From contig JAHBBC010000039.1 in NCBI GenBank assembly GCA_019915015.1, positions 124,001-188,000 on the forward strand: a stretch of 64,000 nt of DNA, given 5' to 3'. The notes below the pieces were generated by a model. The model did not search any database, was not told where the DNA came from, and saw nothing but the letters and a program-made list of their open reading frames with translations. This DNA is from Auriscalpium vulgare (Eukaryota > Basidiomycota > Agaricomycetes > Russulales > Auriscalpiaceae). Both the position numbers and the translations under genes were made by a program. Each line of letters starts with the position of its first letter. The first letter of the stretch is position 1. Below, one piece after another: positions 55,382 through 64,000 of this stretch.

Positions 55382-56522
55382 AGGCGTGTGCGACGTGCCC
55401 AGCGAATCCGCAGAGGAGGCAAGTGCCGGCCGCTGAGGAACCGGACTTGCCCTCTCGAAAGGGCGCGCCGACGCCGCGCTCGGAGCGCGCGCCGCGGTCC
55501 GACGTCTTCACGTCGCGGTCGTACGGTGTCTTGCGCTCTTTCCCGACATTGCGCGAGAGGCTGGCCTTGAAGCGCTCGTCATCCTCCTCCTTGAGCGAGT
55601 CCTTGATGAGGTTGTACCGGTGCCAGAAGTCCAGCTCGACGAGGGGAAACCGGAACCCGTGGTACGTTAGACGTTCTTGAATGTCGTGCTTCAAGACCGC
55701 GCGGAACGTGAGGCTGCCGGGCTCGTGAACGCGAGGAAGGGCTGACAGCGCGCGGTAATGCCAACCCCATCGAGAGAGAACGGCCGCATCTGCGATACCC
55801 GGAGTGCCTAGATACTCCAAGTAACCGGCCCAGGCTAGCCCCCACGTGCGGAAGTCGAGCGTGGCTTCGTCCGGGAAGTGTGAGACATCGATCAGGTACA
55901 CTTTACCCTGCTCTGTGTCGACCTTCTTCTTCAGCGAAACGCCCTGCTGCACGATACGCTTCTGCGAGTCCTCCAGAAAGAGCGAAAGGGGCGCATATAC
56001 GTTGTTCGCAGAGAGGCGCCGCAGCTCAGAATGGATAGGGAAACGAGTGCCGTGAGTGAAGGAGTTGACTTCCAGATCCGAAGAGAAAAGCGCGCGCGCG
56101 GGAGCCGAGGACGTCGAAGGTGTCGGTGCCGTGAATGTGTCTAGAAACGAGGTAGCCGACGTGTCGTTGTCCGGCACAGGCTCCAGGCGCTTCGCAAGCT
56201 CGGCCTTCAAGACTGCTGCCATCTGCAGCTGGATGTCGCGTTGGTCCGCCTCCGGCAGCTGATCGAAGCAAGCCTTGCGCCAGGCCAAGTCCTCACCGAG
56301 TTCGTCGATCTCACCAACGATCTGGACAGCCGGCGGCGGTACAACGGGAGCATTCTCAGCCCTATTCGGCTGCCCATTGTTTCCGTTGTCGGCAACATCA
56401 CCACGAGGCGGTGCCCCGTGGGGTAGAGCGCCTTGGCGACCACCCGCATCCGGCAGGGCTTGATCGGCCGGTTGGATGTCCGCGTCGTCAGGAATGTCGT
56501 TTCCATAGGGTACGAGAGCCAT
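55128..56522 (-). CDS. Ngaro gag-like protein
   Basis: 464 residues from ATG 56522, just inside A1. The N-terminal 60 residues are disordered. The central part (about 150-330) is a structured capsid-like region (LDFRTWGLAWAGYLEYLG, FPLVELDFWHRYNLIK). The C-terminus has a CCHC-type knuckle (Cys368, Cys371, His376, Cys381) and a second Cys/His cluster (residues 413-443: EFCLFYN, GCRGEHPTRFLHACSICGSN), then a Ser/Gly tail. Such double zinc clusters are typical of DIRS-order gag proteins. Confidence 0.75.
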   Translation of the reverse strand: MALVPYGNDIPDDADIQPADQALPDAGGRQGALPHGAPPRGDVADNGNNGQPNRAENAPVVPPPAVQIVGEIDELGEDLAWRKACFDQLPEADQRDIQLQMAAVLKAELAKRLEPVPDNDTSATSFLDTFTAPTPSTSSAPARALFSSDLEVNSFTHGTRFPIHSELRRLSANNVYAPLSLFLEDSQKRIVQQGVSLKKKVDTEQGKVYLIDVSHFPDEATLDFRTWGLAWAGYLEYLGTPGIADAAVLSRWGWHYRALSALPRVHEPGSLTFRAVLKHDIQERLTYHGFRFPLVELDFWHRYNLIKDSLKEEDDERFKASLSRNVGKERKTPYDRDVKTSDRGARSERGVGAPFREGKSGSSAAGTCLLCGFAGHVAHACVAVTSVVGKPLTCRWGSGARSLRSLQGSREFCLFYNLRGDAGCRGEHPTRFLHACSICGSNHHALSHGSSSTSSPGSSSGGSA

Positions 56523-56588
56523 GTCGAAAGTGGTTTTAGAGGCTGAAAAAGACGGGATCGAGTGGAAACGGAATTTTCACTGAGTGGG

Positions 56589-56755
56589 CGAGCGCGCGAC
56601 GAAGACGTAGGAGCGCGAGAAGCGTGGGAGTTTCCCAGCGCTCTCGCTGCCCTTCATGACACACGGGCGCCTCGCGGCGCCTACACGTTCGCCACTACGC
56701 TACGAAGCCTCCGTACAGGGCTCCGCCTCGCAAGCTCGGCTTGCCCTGTACACCA
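56589..56755 (-). repeat. Ngaro split direct repeat A1
   Basis: Matches A2 (51129-51295) over 167 bp. Its outer end, CCCTGTACACCA, is the right border of the element; the flanking ACTCGCTTGCC is host repeat R1. Confidence 0.9.
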
Positions 56756-57290
56756 ACTCGCTTGCCCGATGCGTGTCGCCCTGCCCGCGTGCGCCATGCT
56801 TAGTACTAGTACTCCGTCTCGACAGCCGCGCCCATCTAACGCCACGCCTATATCCGCCGGCTCCATCTCCCGCGAGTCTATGCCTCGCTTGCGCACGCCG
56901 GTCTCTGACAACGCGCCTCGGATGCCAGGTTGCATCGTCGTCAATCTGTCGTGATTTCGCATATGCCCGGCTTATACCTGTAGTACTTACGCCACGCGTC
57001 AGACAGCCTGTCTTCGCCTTCTCGGTCTCTCAATCAGGCTAGCGTTGACCGCGCCGTTCGCACCAACGCGGCAGCATATATACATAGCACGTCGCTGCAC
57101 CTGCAGGTATCATGGTCCCATAACTTCGAGACACGGACGGGCATCCATCGATAACGTCCGACACAAGCGTAGCCGTCTTCGCCATAGTCTCGGAATCCGT
57201 CGCGGGCGTTGACAAAGGTGGTGGCGTGCGCTCGTGCCCTGATACGAGCAAGTTCAATCAGACTGTATCGTAGATGATCCCCAGTCAAAA
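56756..57290 (+). repeat. Right half of the R1 repeat interrupted by Ngaro
   Basis: Continues the R1 copy that starts at 50640: GATGCGTGTCGCCCTGCCCGC, the CATATATACATAGCACGTCGC segment and the TCATGGTCCCATAACTTCGAG segment all follow in the order seen at 32400-32790. Confidence 0.7.
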
Positions 57291-59200
57291 GCCCGGTGTT
57301 TCCCTACCGATGGTGTCCGTTCACAGAGGACCTGTCACCGCAAATGCGTTCGCAAGGGTTGGGATCCATTCCGTAGCGACGTACTTAGCATGTGATATAA
57401 GAGTGCTCAAAATTCACACCAGTTCCGACGTGCATCGTGCGCATTGCTCATAATGATATCGGCACCAACACAAACCTTTACAACACCGTACGTACGTCGA
57501 TTGCAATCGACATGCACTGTGTCTGCTTACTTGGAAACCTGCACACGGAGCAGCGTGTGTCGATAGCCCAAGTAGACATGCATGTGTCCACCAGCTGCTC
57601 GAGACCGACACATCCTCTCTGCACCATCTTCCCCCGCTCTCCATCAGCATATTGGGGTGTCCTGACGCAACTCACCTCGAAGCTTCGATGTGTGAGAAGA
57701 TGAGTTTCGAGGTCGCAGAATTGGGAGGGGCAGCAGATGAAGATGATAAATAAATAGCATTCATATTAAGGCTACTATGATATGCAGTACAAAATGGAAG
57801 CTCGCCCGTGGTACTTACTCGACGTGTATGCCGCTGCCTTCGCGTTGTCCCGTTTCCGCGTTCTGCGCGCGCTGACCCGACCACTGCGTTGCCTAGGCTC
57901 GTCGGCATGGATGCACGCGCTGCGTCAGCAACCGATCTTTTACGCGGCCTTGACACACCGGTCTACGCGAACCCCGTTGGCGCTATTGGAAAAAGACCGC
58001 GCGCGCGATGGGGAAGAGAGTCGTCGGGGCGGATGGGCGGGGTCCGGGGAAGCTGGCACAGCGCACGTGGTCCGCGGCACAAGGACGCGAGGCGGGTCAG
58101 TGCGAGCAGCACGCGATCCCGCACAGCGCGTCGTTGCTGCGCAGTCGAGCGAGCTGGCGCAGCGAGTGCATACAGTCGGGAGAGCGCAGAGGCTTGAACA
58201 CAGAAGACGGCGCAGATCGCAGGCGCGGCGTCTTTGCGGCTTCTCGTGAGACACCGGCGCTGGAGGTGGGGCGCAAGGAGCGCGGGAGGTGGACAGCTGG
58301 CGCGCGGGTAGGGGGCGGGGGGCGACGATGCCTGGCTGAGACTGCGCGCGGTGCGTCGGCGGGTGTGGGTGGGGTTGGACACCGGTGGGCGTCCGCTCCT
58401 CGACATCAATGTCTTCCTCGCCGGGGAAGGGCAGATGGCCCATCGGCGGGGACCCCGTCCTGTTGCAGCTGCGCGGTCCCTCTAACAACATGGCTCTGCG
58501 CTCCTCGTGCCGCAAGCTGGACGTCGCACGGCGCATGCGGACAGGTTCCTTCAGCGCATCGCCCAGTTCGACTTCGGACGAGCGCGACTGCGGGATGCCC
58601 GAGGATGCCGGAGGGTACGCGTAGACGGCATAGAGAAGGGTGAGAGGAAAGAGAATAAAGCGAGAGAGGAGACGACTGGGCAGGAGACACCGCTCAGACT
58701 AAGCGCGCCTTTGGCGCGAAGAAGTCGCGCAGCCGTGTCGCGCGGCGGTCACACATGTCACTTTAAAACACCCAGATGTGACTTGGCCTAACAACCTCTT
58801 AAATGGGAGGCCTCATTTGCAGAAAGGCTGCTGATGGCCTTACAATAACTTCAAGAGAGGCATGTTTGATCTTTGTGCATTAAAACGACAAGATCGCATC
58901 CACAGGATGCTCCTTAGGACGGTGTGACAACCTGTCGGCATCTTCCGCGCCGCGCGACGTCATCGAGTCGCTACTTTCGTCGCCAAGTCGTGTCGCTTCC
59001 TCTCTTTCCCATACCACCATCATCGATGGTCTCTCTGCTATCTCCTCTTCGCTTCTGGCTCACTTGCTTGCAGCTCTGCGCTCACAGCTTGGCTTATGAC
59101 TTGGCTGGTTTTCTAGACAACTCTCAATGCTGTGTGATGCTCTGGCTTGGCTCAGATGCAGGGCTCAGGACATGGTTCGAGCTCCATGAAGCAAGGCAAG
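57291..59200. other. No recognised gene
   Basis: Strongly GC-rich from 57800 to 58750 with overlapping ORFs on both strands (for example 57940-58536 minus and 58008-58643 plus). None has a domain or a paralogue in the window, so none is annotated. Around 58750-58920 the sequence becomes AT-richer without features. Confidence 0.4.
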
Positions 59201-59209
59201 CGGAGGGGA

Positions 59210-59545
59210 CGAGTGGGAGCGGCCGATGTAGGGATGATCAGGGTGGCAGGGACGAGCAGGACGGTGGGGACGAGTAGGACGGCGGGGATGAGCAGGACGG
59301 CGGGGACGAGCAGGAGCGCGGGGCACGGGCGAGTGGCTGAGCGGGTCGAGCAGGTCGAGCAGGTCGGCTGGCACGAGCAGGACGGCGGGGACGAGCGTGA
59401 GCACGGGGGCATGGGCAAGTAGCTGAGCGGGTCGAGCAGGTCAAGCAGGTGAGCAGGTCGAGCAGGATGGCTAGCACGAGCAGGACGGCGGGGACGGCGG
59501 GGACGAGCGGGAGCGCGGGGGCACGGGCGAGCGGGCGGGGGCGGC
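59210..59545. repeat. Minisatellite of GACGAGCAGGACGGCGGG units
   Basis: Imperfect tandem array with 18-bp GACGAGCAGGACGGCGGG units alternating with GGTCGAGCAGGTCGAGCAG units, on the plus strand; ORFs through it (both strands) are low-complexity by-products. Confidence 0.75.
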
Positions 59546-61106
59546 CCAGTAGGCGCAGTAGCGCACAAGTATATCGTTACCGTTGAATGACAGTGGTTTA
59601 GAATGATTACCAGAGGATCCCAGTGGATCCTGAGAGCAAACAAAGGAAATGCGGATGACAATCACTGGGAACGCACGGCATCGGAATTGTGTACGCTACG
59701 AACCATTGTCAATGGACGCTGTCATATTTACCATCGGTTCAAATTCGCTATATGGCAGGTTTTCCGTTCCCATCTGACAGGCATACAGGAAAGGACACGA
59801 TCGCGACGGGACCGCCGGACTTTTGACTGGGGATGATCAAGAAAGCGTACCTTGTGCACGATCCTATTCACGCCCGCCCGGCATGCGTCTGTCATTGCAT
59901 TCGAATTCGAAACGACTTGGACTTTGTATGCGCCGTCTGTCGGCCATGAGCGCCCAGTACTCACCGGCTGCTGATTGGCATCAATATCGGTTGGCCAAAA
60001 GAAACGTCGAACCGAACGCACCTGGGGCCAACGCTGAATCCAGGCGCTCGTGCGCGTCCCGCTGAACACACGCAACTCGTTTTGTCCGCATTGACGTTTA
60101 CGGGATCCGTGCCGTCGCCTCCACCGTGTGCTGCATCACCGTGCTCCTCGCCCCACAAACGCCGGTACGTTTCCCGGCTTGCAGTCGCTCTATGGCGGCA
60201 CGGGAGCCTGGGAAGCACCTCGCTGTGCGCTTGGCTTCCGAACGGGGCAGGGTGGACATGGCATGCGCGCGCGTTTGACAACCTGTTTAGGGTGGTGATC
60301 GACGTCCTGCCGGAGCCAACGCGCATTGGAGGTAGGAAGGCGTATAGGTCCGCGTCCGGGGGTAGAGTTGTTAGGTCGGGGCAGAGCTGCATGGGTAGAG
60401 TTGGTAGAGCTGCGAAATATGGGTAGAGTTGCGAAGTCGGATTACCGCGCGCGCAGGGAGATCATAGATGGATGTAGTGATGAGCGTGGGCGGGTCCGGG
60501 GTTTCTGGACGAACGCGGCGTGCGTGGAGGATCCTCAGCGAAAGCATCGATCTTTATGGTGTAATGTTAGAAGGAGAAAGAGGAAGTCGATAGCTACTCA
60601 CCAGGCAGGTCATGTTGTGCGCGTCGATGGAGTTCGTTCACCGTCAAACGCGCAGAGGCAGAAGGAGGCTGACGGCGGGAAGGAAGGTCGACAGGCCGAA
60701 CGACGTATGGCTCGCAGCGTGTGGAGGCATCGCAGGACGCACGAGCAGGAAGCGCATGGATGATGTCGACGTGGGAGGGTAGAGCACTGGTAGAGCGCGA
60801 CCGCAAACAAAGACGGTGAGGTAGAGCAACGCAGCCGAGGAAGATACGACTCACGATGGTATACGCGGGTGCTCCTGCGCGGGCACCAGGGCAGCGTCGA
60901 TGTTGTGCGCAGTTGCTTCGATGGGCCACGGTGCCGTCAGGATGTTCGAACGCGAGTCATGGCTGCAATCGCCCTAGGGCGGCTCTGGGTTGTTGCTCAA
61001 TAGAGACTGCCCGCGAAGATGGACAGACAGGACTTTGAGGAATGACATAGTATGACAGAAGAGTCCCTGTCAAAGGAGCGCACCCAAGGTGTGTCCGGCG
61101 GGTGGT
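59546..61106 (+). repeat. Dispersed repeats R2 and R3
   Basis: R2 at 59840-60290 and R3 at 60520-61050 in the same order as 32860-34010, followed directly by the segmental duplication. No gene seen. Confidence 0.6.
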
Positions 61107-61139
61107 GGAAGGAAGAGAGAACAGGATCGATTCGATTCG

Positions 61140-62660
61140 GCGACCAAGTCGCACGGCCGAGCACGGTCGCACCTTGACAGAGCCCACAACTTGAACCAAC
61201 TACTCTCTGACTCCTGGCACACCTCTGTTACGATGATATCGGTCTCGGCACAGAGGATCGCTGGTACGTCCATTCATTCATAGCCTGTTACAATGTAACT
61301 CACCTTGGTGTGGTGTCGGCACACAAGGACGACGCGCTGCGACGCGCAAAACTGGGCAGCCGTAGCACTGTCCTCAAGGCCTCAGGCCTCAAGATGGTCT
61401 ACCCAGATCGCGATCCGCTGAGTAGGATATGTGTGTTGATGCGCAAAAGTCTGGGGGTGCGTCGTCCTCCCGGTTTTGACTCTGTGCGCCCTCACTGACG
61501 ACTTGCGTAGACTTATTCACTCTCTTCTAAGTATCGTCAAGCATTGCAGCCTACACCCCACAAGCATGACAACGAACGCTCCTCGAACATTTCTTTCATT
61601 TACCCTGAAATTCGCGCGACAGCGGTATCGGCTTTCCGTACGCATTGCGCCCGCCTTCGACACCGTGTCGAACCCCGCCGCACGTCGACAAGCCTCACAG
61701 GCAGGCGCCTGGCGAAGGACTACGCAGTCCTGGCGAAGCTATCGGTAAGTCCTTCCGTTGCTTTTGCGGTCATGTACTCACCGACTCCGGGCAGGACGTC
61801 GCTGTCCCGTCAATGGTTGCTCCCTCTCGTCTCGTGGAGGCATGTCCACGCTAAGCCTGGCTCGCCTCACGCTAGTCTATGCAGGCCAGACGAGTGATCG
61901 CATAGCCCAGAGGTGCGCAAGATCGTTTCTTCGCATTAAGGAGATGTACTGACGACCTGCGCGACAAAGCTTGACCTTTCTCAGCCAAGAGGATCCGCTG
62001 GCGTTCGATACCACCGCCATTTATCGCTGTTGCCCCAAGACGCTGGCACCAGAACGGGCGCAAGATTGACTGCCCCGCGCAAGCAGGACGAGGTCGCGTG
62101 CGGCAATGTGTGCATCGTGTAGAAGCCGACGACGATGGTGGAGCTTGAACGGTATGTTCTCGCCCTTTCGACCGCGCGTCGCCGTTCTCACTTCCACCCA
62201 GGCTCCCAGCTCGCTGTGCCGAAGCTCGTAGTCCTGATAGTCTTCTTTGTATGCATGGCACCAACAACATTGTTTGCCTTCCGACTCGCATCTTTTCTTG
62301 CGCTAACACTACCGCGACAAATCTCGTCTCGACCCGGGACGTTCAAAGTTGAGCCGTAAATGCTGGACTCGCTGCTGTGCGGCTAGGGCGGGCGGCGAGG
62401 CTGTGTCTTGCCGATGCCTCGTGCCCAAAGACTCGCAGCGGCGCGCATGCCTTCCTCGCAAGCCGAACGCGCGCGGCACAATACGAAGGTCCCCTGCTCG
62501 ACCTCGGGGCACAGCAGAAACTGAAAGATATTGCTACAGACTCACTGCGAATGACGTTAGGTATGCGCGCGAAACTACGGGGCATGGGAAGCGGGCGTCT
62601 GATCGCATCGCATCGCAGGGCTCGGCTGACGAACACAGGTACGCTGCATGGCAGAGCGCT
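61140..62660 (-). other. Module H upstream of E
   Basis: Nearly identical to 34690-36215, apart from a reworked 61290-61330 segment where the splice-like site near GATTTGCCAAGGTGAG of the other copies is replaced by different sequence. Confidence 0.35.
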
Positions 62661-62679
62661 GATTCTTATCGCCCATATG

Positions 62680-62709
62680 CGTCCACAAGGGTCTACAAGG
62701 GTCCACAGG
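62680..62709. promoter_or_regulatory. Triple GTCCACA box upstream of E
   Basis: GCGTCCACAAG, GGTCTACAAG, GGTCCACAG, as upstream of D. Confidence 0.4.
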
Positions 62710-62789
62710 CCCGCCAATCTCTTTTCTCGTCGCCCACGTACCCTACGCACCAACATCGTCCTCGACCGTATCCACCCACTACTACCAAC

Positions 62790-63014
62790 ATGCCTCTTGC
62801 TATACGCAGATCAACAACTATCGTTCAGCGAGGCTCGTCTACAACGTTCTCAGTCCAGAGGACCCCGCGCCCGGCCGACTCGCCCGTCCTCGAGACGGCG
62901 GTCACGCTGGCCCAAATGTTCGGTCAGGTCGGGACTCTGGTGCCCATACCCGCGGTGTCAAGCATAGTGCTAGCTCATCGCAATCACACTTGGTTCCTTT
63001 CTGTTCCGGTCTGA
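62790..63014 (+). pseudogene. Gene E: truncated first exon of the MLKL-like family
   Basis: Same truncated exon as D (MPLAIRRSTTIVQRG ... PIPAVS, then unrelated sequence and stop), located in copy 2 of the duplication and facing gene F. Confidence 0.65.
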
Positions 63015-63134
63015 CTTCAGTGTTGTCGTGGCATCGCAACTTCCAAGTATTGGGGTTTGGTCATCTGGGGTGTAGATCTAGTGTATCTTTGTATAGACCA
63101 TCTACATAGCGCAGGCCCCCCTATGGGTTTAATC

Positions 63135-64000
63135 CTATCCTACTCTATCCAGTACATCACTTGTATGAGTTAGAATAACACCAAATCTCTCATCAGGGTT
63201 GCGATGTCTAAACTGATCCAATGGGTGTACTACAAACCTGGCAATATACAATCACCTCAGTATAGGCACACACCATATTGATGTGGAGAAGAGCTTACCT
63301 TGGCCCACTTGTCTCTAACAATGTGAGAGATGTGTTGTAATTCATAGACCAAGGGGTTATACCGTTATTAACTAGTTGAATGTTATGACTGTTTCCAACT
63401 GGATCCACCTCCACAATAACATCATAATTGAGTTCTTGAGGCTCCAATTTGTCCAAATTCATAGTGGTAGAAGGAGCAGACTGTGGGCTACTGATGGCTG
63501 AACAGTTAAGCCAGTATGTATTTTTGAAATGAGCCTTGTAGACTGTGATAATATGATTAATAGAATTGCCATCTATCAAAATATATCTTACTTTTCATAG
63601 GGTGTAACTCCACCCCAACTGGCTCATGACCAGACCATATGGAGTTGAAATCTGTGATGGCCAGAGAGGAGATATAGCATTCGTATCTTAAGGAGAACAG
63701 CCTTCGACTGGTGCCAGATGTTGGCGGTGCAAAATGGATAGTAGTGCTGAATCTAATATTTAATATTAGCATAAAGTACTATTTAGCACTATAATGAGAT
63801 GCTACCTTCTATCTCCCAAAAACCTCATAAATTGGTCTGGGCCTTCTTGAAAGATTAAAGCATCCATGTCATTTGTATCGAAACTATTCTGGCTCCAATT
63901 TGACATGATGTGGAAACCATATCTGGCAGTAGGGTCTCGATCGAAGATGTTGAATAACTGGCAGAAAGCAGGGCTACTGTTTGTAACATAGCCCACATCC
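63135..64000 (-). CDS. Gene F: 3' part of a second gene-C-like MLKL family member, partial
   Basis: Last exons of a paralogue of gene C: the final exon ends at TAG (63135-63137), preceded by exons encoding NTYWLNCSAISSPQSAPS, RFSTTIHFAPPTSGTSRRLF and VGYVTNSSPAFCQLFNIFDRD. It differs from C by a few substitutions, with the frames and splice sites kept. The 5' part, with the MLKL-like and kinase-like domains, lies beyond the window. Confidence 0.7.

Larger units (their letters stand above)
50767..56755 (-). mobile_element. Ngaro-type tyrosine-recombinase retrotransposon (DIRS order), apparently complete, 5,989 bp
   Basis: Minus-strand order: A1 (56755-56589), gag, RT/RNase H, tyrosine recombinase, B1 (51612-51296), A2 (51295-51129), a 45-bp spacer, B2 (51083-50767). 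This A1-ORFs-B1-A2-B2 arrangement of split direct repeats is the hallmark of Ngaro/PAT-like elements. There is no integrase, no methyltransferase and no LTR. The A copies (167 bp) and B copies (317 bp) look identical. The element interrupts an R1 repeat: left flank GGTCTGGCGGACCACCC and right flank ACTCGCTTGCCCGATGCG join into the uninterrupted R1 sequence seen at 32385-32415, 21945-21975 and 44690-44735 (minus). No target duplication is evident, as expected for a recombinase-based insertion. Identical repeats and open ORFs point to recent activity. Confidence 0.9.
61107..64000. repeat. Segmental duplication, copy 2 (to window edge)
   Basis: Second copy of 34660-37553 in the same orientation; contains module H (61140-62660), first exon E and the 3' part of gene F. 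Continues past the right edge. Confidence 0.9.

Noticed and set aside
57940..58643. Overlapping 198- and 211-codon ORFs on opposite strands
   Set aside because: Region of very high GC where stops are rare; compositions are Pro/Arg/Ala-rich and neither has splice or domain support.

Overview
The window is eukaryotic and repeat-rich, and is most likely from a filamentous basidiomycete (Agaricomycetes-like). The grounds are many short GT-AG introns of 49-65 bp, a chromodomain Ty3/gypsy retroelement, an Ngaro/DIRS-order tyrosine-recombinase retroelement, and an intron-rich gene family resembling fungal MLKL-type proteins. There are no bacterial operons, rRNA genes or CRISPR arrays. All similarity statements come from reading by eye; no alignment or database search was run.

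Layout. Positions 1-11316 hold a minus-strand Ty3/gypsy chromovirus that runs off the left edge. In transcription order it has a candidate 5' LTR (about 11144-11316), an N-terminal gag segment ending in an in-frame TGA (10256-10258), gag-protease (to 7400), a 1.94-kb almost wholly palindromic insertion (5419-7359), pol (RT-RNase H-integrase-chromodomain, 1938-5303), and an extra open reading frame of more than 560 codons that continues past position 1. Its right end sits in the 5' end of gene A (11317-18289), a broken member of the MLKL-like family. Gene A is interrupted by two insertions of one short element family, S1 (itself filled with another 2.85 kb) and S2.

The MLKL-like family recurs as gene B (24592-27462), gene C (36694-39590, minus, apparently intact), truncated first exons D (36342) and E (62790), and F (63135 to the right edge, minus). 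The proteins pair an N-terminal helical domain with a kinase-like N-lobe lacking recognisable HRD and DFG motifs, followed by an unrecognised C-terminal part. Upstream of B, C, D and E lies a divergent, spliced-looking module H, with a conserved triplet of GTCCACAAG-like boxes between them. D+C and E+F lie in a recent duplication of about 2.9 kb (34.66-37.56 kb and 61.11-64.0 kb).

A second family consists of G1 (27459-28202, minus, intact, 3' end overlapping gene B) and G2 (47539-49131, minus), the latter split by a third copy of the short element (S3, 47884-48710). Positions 50767-56755 form a complete-looking Ngaro-type element with split direct repeats, gag, RT/RNase H and tyrosine recombinase ORFs, and two introns. 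Its empty site can be read from related repeats elsewhere in the window. Most of the rest (18.3-22.9, 29.4-34, 41.3-47.5, 56.8-61.1 kb) is GC-rich, degenerate dispersed repeats in both orientations, with minisatellites at about 15.0-15.4 and 59.2-59.5 kb.

The region looks like a dynamic repeat island in which a putative cell-death or immunity gene family is being duplicated and interrupted by transposons.
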